A stretch of DNA of 7,038 bases. Origin: Chloroflexota bacterium (lineage in GTDB: Bacteria; Chloroflexota; Anaerolineae; UBA3071). Below, in pieces: positions 1-4,901 of the stretch (position 1 is its first letter; the number at the start of each line of letters is the position of its first letter). The notes under the pieces were generated by a model. That model was not told the DNA's origin. It worked only from the letters and a program-made list of their open reading frames with translations, and made no database searches. Location: the NCBI GenBank assembly GCA_014383605.1, contig JACNHM010000285.1, positions 1 to 7,038 of the forward strand, given 5' to 3'. Made by a program: the position numbers and the translations under genes.

Positions 1-233
1 AGTACCCGATGGCCTTTGCCACAGCCCAGGCGGTGGTCATCAACAAGATTGATCTGGAGCCTTACGTCCCGGCCAAGGTGTCTGTGCTGCGCCAGAACGC
101 TCTCCAGATCAACCCAGACCTGGCAGTGTTTGAGGTTTCCGCCCTCACGGGTCAGGGCCTCGATGGATGGGTGGATTGGATACGGGAGAAACTGACCGAG
201 AAGCGGGAGGCCAAGAACACTACACCGAATTGA
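1..233 (+). CDS. hypB: HypB, hydrogenase nickel-incorporation GTPase (3' end only)
   Basis: This is the C-terminal part of HypB, the cytoplasmic SIMIBI-class GTPase that, with HypA, delivers nickel to the large subunit of [NiFe] hydrogenases. The frame is open to the left edge, so the start, the P-loop and any N-terminal metal motif lie outside the window. Visible are the G4 guanine-specificity motif NKID (bases 42-53, within VVINKIDL) and the G5 motif SALTG (bases 138-152), followed by the amphipathic segment GLDGWVDWIREKL typical of HypB C-termini. The residues before the NKID motif (YPMAFATAQAVV) match the usual KYP-x-x-F-x-x-A-x-x-V stretch. The stop is TGA at 231-233. hypA follows 95 bp downstream on the same strand, the usual partner but here in B-then-A order. 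The methionine at base 9 is internal and not a start. Identification is firm despite truncation. Confidence -1.
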   Translation, partial: YPMAFATAQAVVINKIDLEPYVPAKVSVLRQNALQINPDLAVFEVSALTGQGLDGWVDWIREKLTEKREAKNTTPN

Positions 234-237
234 GAAA

Positions 238-290
238 GGAACGAATACTTCGACGAGCTCAGCACGAGTCTCTTGCCCCTGATTCGTTTC
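238..290 (+). repeat. REP-like hairpin between hypB and hypA
   Basis: In the 95-bp gap between hypB and hypA, GGAACGAAT (238-246) can pair with ATTCGTTTC (282-290): nine pairs including one G-T wobble, with a 35-base loop. The loop contains ACTTCGACGAGCTCAGCACGAG (around 247-268), which resembles from memory the dispersed CTTCGACAAGCTCAG-type extragenic palindromic repeats of many GC-rich bacterial genomes. It may be a single repeat insertion or a processing/stability element in the hypBA transcript. The pairing is seen directly; the repeat identity is recall and not verified. There is no T-run after the stem, so it is not a classical terminator. Confidence -1.
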
Positions 291-328
291 ATTCCAAATT
301 CGCTGTAGTTTTGGCGACAGGAGTCCCA

Positions 329-739
329 ATGCACGAAGCGTCCATAACCCAGGCGATGTTAGACCTGGCCCTGGAATACGCCAAAGGCCAGCGCATCACC
401 GATGTCTATTTGCAGGTGGGCAGGATGTCGCTCATCGTCCCCGAATCGGTCGAGTTCTATTTCGAGTATCTCAGCAAAGGCACCCTGGCTGAGGGGGCGG
501 CGCTGCACTTTGAGACCGTGCCCCTGGAGATGACGTGCATGGATTGCAGGCGGCAAGCCGATCTGAGTGACTGGGCGGATGAGCAGTCCCGAGCGACCAT
601 GGTGCAGGCCCTGGCCCGAGGTTGCGAGTGCGGCAGCAGGAACCTCCGCGTCACCGGTGGCACTGGCTTTGACATGGTAAGTCTCGGGGTGGAGGTTGCA
701 CCTACAACAGAAAACAAAAGGAGAACGAGCAATGACTGA
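329..739 (+). CDS. hypA: HypA, hydrogenase nickel/zinc maturation protein, variant zinc site
   Basis: 136-residue HypA, the nickel chaperone that works with HypB in maturation of [NiFe] hydrogenases (or of urease in some species). The start is set by the essential MHE N-terminus, whose His2 is the known nickel ligand, with the Shine-Dalgarno ACAGGAG at 317-323. The frame is open further upstream, but a longer start would bury the MHE and is rejected. The core fits the family: IGR/VGRMSLIVPESVEFYFEYL (residues 30-48), then the zinc domain with C70-x2-C73 and C99-x-C101, then GSRNLRVTGG. Most HypA proteins have two CxxC pairs; here the second pair is CxC (GCECGS) and the linker between pairs is 25 residues, longer than the E. 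coli form but similar in length to archaeal HypA. The last 8 bases overlap the next gene (ATGACTGA), suggesting translational coupling. Confidence -1.
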   Translation: MHEASITQAMLDLALEYAKGQRITDVYLQVGRMSLIVPESVEFYFEYLSKGTLAEGAALHFETVPLEMTCMDCRRQADLSDWADEQSRATMVQALARGCECGSRNLRVTGGTGFDMVSLGVEVAPTTENKRRTSND

Positions 740-1814
740 GGGCATCTACCGCAAACTGGCCCAACGGCTGGACGCCATCCCCAATGGCTTCCCCGCCACC
801 GAGAGCGGCGTGGAACTGCGGCTGCTGGCCAAGATCTTCACGCCGGAGGAGGCGGCGCTGGCCAGCGTGATGCGCCTGAGCCGCGAGCCGGCCGTCGTCA
901 TAGCCGCCCGCGCTGGCGTGGACGCCGACACGGCCTACCGCACGCTCAAGGGGATGGCCCGCAAAGGCCAGATCCGCATCAAGAAGGACAAAGGCCAACT
1001 TCTCTTCGGGTTGAGCCCCTTCGTCGTCGGCTTCTACGAGGAGCAGTTGCCCCGCATGGATGCGGAACTGGCGGGGCTGTTTGAGCAGTACCTGCAGGAG
1101 ACGCAGGGCGGCGGCATCGTCCGCGACGCGCCCGCTGTCCACCGCGTCATCCCTGTCGAGGAGGCGATTCCCTTCGACCTGGAGATCTTCCCCTACGAGC
1201 GCGCTACCGAACTGCTGGAAAACGCCAAATCGTGGGGCGTGCGCGATTGCATCTGCCGCGTCCAGCAGAAGCTGGTCGGCAAGGGGTGTGACCGCCCGAT
1301 TGAAAACTGCATGGTCTTCGCGCCGGTCGAGGGCGCTTTCGATCACAGTGAGGTGGACCGCGCCATCACTAAAGAGGAGGCGCTGCGCATCCTACACGAG
1401 ACCGAGGAGGCCGGACTGGTGCACTCCACTGGCAACTACCGCGACCGACACTACTACATCTGCAACTGCTGCACCTGCTGCTGCGGGATACTGCGCAGCG
1501 TGGCTGAGTTCGGCGTCCCCACCACCGCCGTCCGCTCCGACTTCCACACCGTCGTGGACGCCGAGATGTGCTCTGGCTGCGGCGATTGCCTCGAGCGCTG
1601 CCAGTTTGGGGCCCTCTCCGTGCCGGATGACGTCTGCGTGGTGGACTATGCCCGCTGCGTGGGCTGCGGGTTGTGCGCCACGGTCTGTCCCACCGAATCG
1701 CTGTATCTAGAACGGCGGCCTGAGGGCGAGGTTCCCCTGCCACCGGCCGACATCACGGAATGGATGGTCCAACGCGCCCAGGAGCGCGGTATTTCGATCT
1801 CGGATGTTCTGTAA
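732..1814 (+). CDS. Winged-helix-like, Cys-rich, two-[4Fe-4S] ferredoxin-domain protein
   Basis: 360-residue soluble iron-sulfur protein. The ATG at 732 has AGGAG (719-723) 8 bases upstream and overlaps the hypA stop. Residues about 30-100 look like a winged helix (PAVVIAARAGVDADTAYRTLKGMARKGQI then a basic wing and LLFGLSPFVVGFYE). The middle holds four cysteines, C173-x-C175, C186 and C193 (DCICR...KGC...ENCMVF), and then the dense box C244-N-C246-C247-T-C249-C250-C251-G. The C-terminus is a dicluster ferredoxin: C280-x2-C283-x2-C286-x3-C290 (followed by Gln instead of the usual Pro) and C309-x2-C312-x2-C315-x3-C319-P. No signal peptide or membrane segment is seen, so it should be cytoplasmic. 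This architecture recurs as an uncharacterised ferredoxin-like family in anaerobes (recall). It may be an electron carrier or a redox-sensing regulator; the sequence does not decide. Placement directly after hypA links it to hydrogenase-related electron flow. Confidence -1.
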   Translation: MTEGIYRKLAQRLDAIPNGFPATESGVELRLLAKIFTPEEAALASVMRLSREPAVVIAARAGVDADTAYRTLKGMARKGQIRIKKDKGQLLFGLSPFVVGFYEEQLPRMDAELAGLFEQYLQETQGGGIVRDAPAVHRVIPVEEAIPFDLEIFPYERATELLENAKSWGVRDCICRVQQKLVGKGCDRPIENCMVFAPVEGAFDHSEVDRAITKEEALRILHETEEAGLVHSTGNYRDRHYYICNCCTCCCGILRSVAEFGVPTTAVRSDFHTVVDAEMCSGCGDCLERCQFGALSVPDDVCVVDYARCVGCGLCATVCPTESLYLERRPEGEVPLPPADITEWMVQRAQERGISISDVL

Positions 1815-1842
1815 ACGATCTATAAACGAAAGGAGAGAAACG

Positions 1843-2073
1843 ATGAGTGTCAAAGCCTACATTTTGCTAAACGTGGAGGTTGGCATGGGCGAGGAGGTTT
1901 TCCAGGCCCTGTCAGCTATCGAAGGAGTCGAGAGCGTCCATAACGTTACGGGACCCTATGACGTGATCGCCTTCATCGAAGCTCCAGACACCGCTGCGTT
2001 GGGGGATCTGGTCATCAACGAGATCCAACTGATAGACGGCATTGACTATACCCTCACCTGCGTGGTTCTGTGA
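1843..2073 (+). CDS. Stand-alone Lrp/AsnC ligand-binding (RAM) domain protein
   Basis: 76-residue protein consisting only of the alpha/beta ligand-binding domain of the Lrp/AsnC family (Dimeric alpha-beta barrel, RAM domain). The pattern is clear: beta strand KAYILLNVEVG, helix EEVFQALSAIEGV, then VESVHNVTGPYDVIAFIEA (residues 29-47, with the hallmark GxYD at 37-40), helix DTAALGDLVINEIQLIDGI and a final strand TLTCVVL. There is no helix-turn-helix, so it cannot bind DNA by itself. Such stand-alone domains are known to form oligomers that bind small effectors such as amino acids, sometimes with full-length Lrp partners. The ATG at 1843 has AGGAGAG (1831-1837) upstream; an upstream in-frame ATG at 1804 overlaps the previous gene and lacks a comparable site. 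It sits 28 bp after the iron-sulfur gene, which has a winged-helix-like domain, so the two might act as regulator and sensor; that is inference. Confidence -1.
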   Translation: MSVKAYILLNVEVGMGEEVFQALSAIEGVESVHNVTGPYDVIAFIEAPDTAALGDLVINEIQLIDGIDYTLTCVVL

Positions 2074-2081
2074 GCTTGGCG

Positions 2082-3113
2082 ATGACAAACGTCACCCGAA
2101 GAGAGTTCCTCCGCCGAATGGCAACAGGGCTGGGGACACTGGCTGGCGGTTGGCTGCTGAACGCGTGCGGAGCGCAAAAGACTCCCGAGCCACTGCCGAC
2201 GCGCATCCCACCGTCCCCCACCGCAACTAAAGGCGTGATTAGTACGCCCGCTGCGACTCCGACCGAGACCGCTGTGTCTACCGCAACCCCTTCCGTGGCA
2301 TATCCAGACCTGGTGGTGGCGCGGGGTGGGGAGCCTGAGGAGATGGTGCAGCGGGCGCTGGCAGCGCTGGGGGGGATGGAGCAGTTCGTGCGCGCCGGCG
2401 ACGACGTGATCGTCAAGCCCAACATCTGTGTGGCGTACCACACCTACGAGTACGCGGCCACCACCAACCCCTGGGTCGTCGCAGCCCTGGTCAGGCTCTG
2501 CCTGGAGGCTGGTGCGCGCCGCGTCCGGGTGCTGGATTACCCCTTCGGCGGCGGACCCGAGGAGGCCTACGTCCGCAGCGGCATCCAGGAGCAGGTGGTG
2601 GCGGCTGGCGGAGAGATGGAGATCATGCCCCAGTTCAAATTCGTGTCCACCGACATCCCGCAGGGATTGGACCTTCGCCAGTGCGACATCTACGACGACG
2701 TGCTAAACGCCGACGTGGTGATTAATGTGCCCATCGCCAAGACGCACGGCCTGGCTCGGCTGACCCTGGGCATGAAGAACCTCATGGGCGTGATCCGCGA
2801 CCGGCCGGAGATGCACCGCAACCTGGGGCAGCGGCTGGCCGACCTGACGAGCCGCATCCAACCCGCACTGACCGTCGTTGACGCCGTGCGCATCCTGGTG
2901 GCGAATGGTCCGACGGGTGGCAATCTGGACGACGTGAGGAAAATGGACACCGTGATCGCCAGCCCGGACATCGTGGCGGCCGATAGCTACGCGGCCACGC
3001 TGTTCGGGTTGCAGCCGAACGGCCTGGCCTACGTCCGGGCAGCCACGGCCATGGGACTGGGCCGGAGCGACCTGGACAACCTGAAGATCGAGGAGATTGC
3101 CGTTGGCGGCTAG
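2082..3113 (+). CDS. DUF362 protein, Tat-exported lipoprotein
   Basis: 343-residue DUF362 (PF04015) protein. The N-terminus reads MTNVTRREFLRRM: a twin-arginine motif (R6-R7-E-F-L) followed by a short hydrophobic stretch and the lipobox L26-N-A-C29. It is therefore predicted to be Tat-exported and anchored outside the cytoplasmic membrane by lipidated Cys29. Residues about 33-73 form a Pro/Thr/Ala-rich flexible linker. The DUF362 domain fills the rest: VIVKPNI, ATTNPWVVAALVRLCLEAGARRVRVLD, ADVVINVPIAKTHGLARLTLGMKNLMGVI, the RPEMH stretch, VDAVRILVANGPTGG and the D-x-VAADSYAATLFGL segment. Unlike many DUF362 proteins it carries no ferredoxin motif; the next gene supplies many. Function of the family is not established. 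The ATG at 2082 puts the Tat motif at the expected place; a GTG at 2070 overlapping the previous stop is possible and adds only four residues. Neither has a strong Shine-Dalgarno, so coupling to the RAM gene is likely. Confidence -1.
   Translation: MTNVTRREFLRRMATGLGTLAGGWLLNACGAQKTPEPLPTRIPPSPTATKGVISTPAATPTETAVSTATPSVAYPDLVVARGGEPEEMVQRALAALGGMEQFVRAGDDVIVKPNICVAYHTYEYAATTNPWVVAALVRLCLEAGARRVRVLDYPFGGGPEEAYVRSGIQEQVVAAGGEMEIMPQFKFVSTDIPQGLDLRQCDIYDDVLNADVVINVPIAKTHGLARLTLGMKNLMGVIRDRPEMHRNLGQRLADLTSRIQPALTVVDAVRILVANGPTGGNLDDVRKMDTVIASPDIVAADSYAATLFGLQPNGLAYVRAATAMGLGRSDLDNLKIEEIAVGG
3091..3095 (+). promoter_or_regulatory. Ribosome binding site that selects a TTG start
   Basis: AGGAG lies inside the last codons of the DUF362 gene. 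It is 7 bases before the TTG at 3103 but only one base before the alternative TTG at 3097, so it favours 3103 as the start of the polyferredoxin. The overlap between the two genes suggests coupled translation and a fixed ratio of the two products. Confidence -1.
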
Positions 3114-4629
3114 GGCGAAGTGGACACCTCGCAGTTGGACGGCATTCCGGCGGTTGGTCCAGTACGTCACGCTGCTGGCGTTCGTAGCACTGTTCGTATG
3201 GTCGCGCCGGGGGGGATGGCCTGGTTCGGTGGTCAATTTCCCCATGCGGCTCGACCCCCTGGCCATGCTGGCCCACCTGCTGGCCAGCCGCACCGTTCTG
3301 GCCGGATCGGCCCTGGCGCTGATCACTGTGGCGCTGACCCTGGCGCTGGGCAGGGTGTGGTGCGGATGGCTTTGTCCCCTGGGGACGCTGCTGGACCTGT
3401 TCTCGCTACGCCGCTGGCGTGGAAAGCGCAAAGCACCTGCTGACTCGTGGCGCCGAGTGAAGTATGGCTTGCTGCTGACCATCCTTGCGGCGGCGCTCCT
3501 CACCAACCTGACCCTGCTGATCTTCGATCCCCTGACCATCCTCTTTCGCACCCTATCGCTCAGCGTGTGGCCGGCGGTGGATCAGTTGGTCACGGCGGCC
3601 GAGACTGCGCTGTACCGAGTTCCGCTGCTGCGGCCGGCCATTTCGGCCTTCGATGGGCTGGTGCGGCCCCAGGTGCTTCCTCCCGACCCCGCTTTTTATC
3701 GTCACACGCTGCTGTATGCCGGCCTGTTCCTGGGCGTGATCCTGCTGAACCTGGCCGCTCCACGGTTTTGGTGCCGCTATCTGTGTCCTCTCGGCGCGCT
3801 GCTGGGATTGCTGAGCAGAGCGGCGGTTGTGCGGCGGGAGGTGAACGCCCGCTGCACTCAATGTGACGCCTGCCCTCGGGTTTGCCCAACAGGCACCATT
3901 CAGGCCACGAAGGGGTACGCCAGCGACCCGGGCGAGTGCACGATATGCCTGGAGTGTCTGCCGGCCTGTCCCCACAGCGCGGTCGAGTTCCCGACCCACC
4001 TTTCGCTGGCCGAGGGACAGCCCTACGATCCCAGCCGGCGGCACGCGCTCATGGCTCTCGGCGCGGCCATTGCAGGCCTGGGCCTGTTCCGCAGCAACCT
4101 CACTTCCAAGACAGATCACCCGAGGCTCATCCGCCCCCCAGGGGCGCGGGAAAACGGCCTGCTCTCCAAGTGCATCCGCTGCGGGGAGTGCATTCGTGCC
4201 TGCCCGACCAGTGCCATCCAGCCCGCTGTGACGGAGGCGGGCCTCGAGGGTCTGTGGACGCCGGTACTGGTGACCAGACTGGGGTATTGCGACTACTCGT
4301 GCAACGCCTGTGGTCAGGTGTGTCCCGTGCAGGCCATCCCTCCGCTGAGCTTGCAGGAGAAGCGGCAGCAGGTGATCGGCCAGGCGTACATTGACCAGAA
4401 TCGCTGCATCCCGTGGGCCGATCATCAAGATTGCATCGTGTGCGAGGAGATGTGCCCGGTGCCCGACAAGGCCATCAAGCTGGAGCGGGTTGAGGTGCGG
4501 AACGGCGATGGCTTGCTGGTAACTGTGCAGCGCCCCCGCGTGATCCGGGAGCGCTGCATCGGGTGCGGCATCTGCGAGTACAAGTGCCCCGTCAACGGTG
4601 AGGCGGCCATCCGCGTGTATGTGGCTTAA
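3103..4629 (+). CDS. Membrane polyferredoxin: NapH-like plus NapG-like fusion
   Basis: 508-residue membrane iron-sulfur protein, read from TTG 3103 (TTG 3097 is the alternative). The N-terminal half resembles NapH/CcoG-type quinol-linked ferredoxins: four hydrophobic segments (about 18-33, 62-83, 121-142, 203-220), two CxxxCP motifs after membrane segments (C87/C91 and C224/C228), then two [4Fe-4S] motifs (C251-C261 and C279-C289). Residues 311-330 read SRRHALMALGAAIAGLGLF, a twin-arginine-like segment. After it the sequence follows NapG/MauM: IRPPGARENGLLSKCIRCGECIRACP and four cluster motifs (C357-C367; C396/C400/C403/C407; C435/C444/C447/C451; C485-C495), ending GEAAIRVYVA. Six clusters are thus predicted. 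In Nap systems NapH is a membrane protein and NapG is periplasmic; together they pass quinol electrons outward. Here no napA is visible, so the acceptor is unknown. The start overlaps the DUF362 gene, and the terminator follows the stop. Confidence -1.
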   Translation: MAARAKWTPRSWTAFRRLVQYVTLLAFVALFVWSRRGGWPGSVVNFPMRLDPLAMLAHLLASRTVLAGSALALITVALTLALGRVWCGWLCPLGTLLDLFSLRRWRGKRKAPADSWRRVKYGLLLTILAAALLTNLTLLIFDPLTILFRTLSLSVWPAVDQLVTAAETALYRVPLLRPAISAFDGLVRPQVLPPDPAFYRHTLLYAGLFLGVILLNLAAPRFWCRYLCPLGALLGLLSRAAVVRREVNARCTQCDACPRVCPTGTIQATKGYASDPGECTICLECLPACPHSAVEFPTHLSLAEGQPYDPSRRHALMALGAAIAGLGLFRSNLTSKTDHPRLIRPPGARENGLLSKCIRCGECIRACPTSAIQPAVTEAGLEGLWTPVLVTRLGYCDYSCNACGQVCPVQAIPPLSLQEKRQQVIGQAYIDQNRCIPWADHQDCIVCEEMCPVPDKAIKLERVEVRNGDGLLVTVQRPRVIRERCIGCGICEYKCPVNGEAAIRVYVA

Positions 4630-4643
4630 AGCACTTGTTACCT

Positions 4644-4679
4644 AAAAAGCCCCCTTCTAGCGAACGAAGGGGGCTTTTC
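4644..4679 (+). terminator. Intrinsic terminator, probably bidirectional
   Basis: The stem AAAAGCCCCCTTC (4645-4657) pairs perfectly with GAAGGGGGCTTTT (4666-4678) around an 8-base loop: 13 bp, with a GC-rich core and A-rich/T-rich flanks. It lies 15 bp after the polyferredoxin stop and so ends the plus-strand operon. On the minus strand the same structure is followed by a run of T, so it can also stop transcription arriving from the converging DUF2877 gene. Confidence -1.
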
Positions 4680-4682
4680 ATT

Positions 4683-4706
4683 GAGCAACATTCCGATCAC
4701 GGCACC
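4683..4706 (-). repeat. Diverged relic resembling the DUF2877 gene end
   Basis: These 24 bases match 4895-4918, inside the 3' end of the DUF2877 gene, at 18 of 24 positions without gaps. In the minus-strand reading this gives GAVIGMLLN against GALTGMLLT in the gene, inside a 28-codon frame (4638-4724) that has no ribosome site and runs through the terminator. It could be a decayed duplicate of the gene end or chance similarity of a short stretch. Confidence -1.
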
Positions 4707-4776
4707 CCTCTGTGCTCCGCTCATGCGTTGCCAGTCAACGGGAGGGCCGGAATGTGGTTTTCTCTCGCCGAAGTGT

Positions 4777-4801
4777 CTACACATTTGCCTCCGTCAGCAA
4801 C
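4777..4801 (-). repeat. Direct repeat copy 1: duplicated 3' end of DUF2877 gene
   Basis: 25 bases identical to 4877-4901, exactly 100 bp away in the same orientation. In the minus-strand reading they correspond to the last codons LLTEANV plus the TAG stop of the DUF2877 gene. To the left, both copies also share GTGTCTAC, with one extra TAC triplet in copy 2. Right of the repeat the similarity stops abruptly. This copy is outside any gene. Confidence -1.
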
Positions 4802-4815
4802 CTAATGCTCGAAGG

Positions 4816-4843
4816 CCCGTCCTCGGGCCGCCCCGGGGACGGG
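4816..4843. other. GC-rich 12-bp hairpin
   Basis: CCCGTCCTCGGG (4816-4827) pairs with CCCGGGGACGGG (4832-4843) around the loop CCGC; 11 Watson-Crick pairs and one T-G wobble. It lies between the two 25-bp repeat copies, 33 bp beyond the stop of the DUF2877 gene in that gene's direction. No T-run follows on either strand, so a Rho-independent terminator is not supported. It may protect the 3' end of the DUF2877 transcript or belong to a small inserted element. Confidence -1.
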
Positions 4844-4876
4844 GCTCAGAGCTTAAGTTTACGCTGATGGTGTCTA

Positions 4877-4901
4877 CTACACATTTGCCTCCGTCAGCAA
4901 C
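4877..4901 (-). repeat. Direct repeat copy 2: native 3' end of DUF2877 gene
   Basis: The in-gene copy of the 25-bp repeat; it includes the TAG stop (4877-4879). Together with the copy at 4777-4801 it brackets 75 bp containing the GC hairpin. Confidence -1.

Larger units (their letters stand above)
4680..4876. other. Convergent intergenic region without a convincing gene
   Basis: Between the terminator and the stop of the DUF2877 gene. Plus-strand open frames here (such as from 4681 into the DUF2877 gene) have no family match or ribosome site and are antisense to the neighbour. The stretch contains a copy of the DUF2877 gene's last 25 bases, a strong GC hairpin, and a weaker relic near 4683-4706, each listed separately. 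Confidence -1.

Noticed and set aside
167..328. Longer start for HypA giving 190 residues
   Set aside because: It overlaps the hypB frame, has no family similarity, and would bury the MHE N-terminus whose His2 is the nickel ligand; the ATG at 329 has a good ribosome site.
1461..1484. Cys-run CNCCTCCC as a possible frame or sequencing artefact
   Set aside because: The frame continues intact on both sides into correct ferredoxin motifs, and similar Cys boxes are recalled from the same protein family.
1060..1710. 216-residue plus-strand open frame inside the iron-sulfur gene
   Set aside because: Ser/Arg/Ala-rich low-complexity product, a typical shadow frame of a GC-rich gene; the overlapping frame has clear cluster motifs.
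2703..3551. Long minus-strand open frame across the DUF362/polyferredoxin junction
   Set aside because: No recognisable domain; antisense to two well-supported genes.
4777..4901. CRISPR-like array
   Set aside because: Only two copies of a 25-bp repeat, one of which is the coding end of a gene; no cas genes and no third regular unit.
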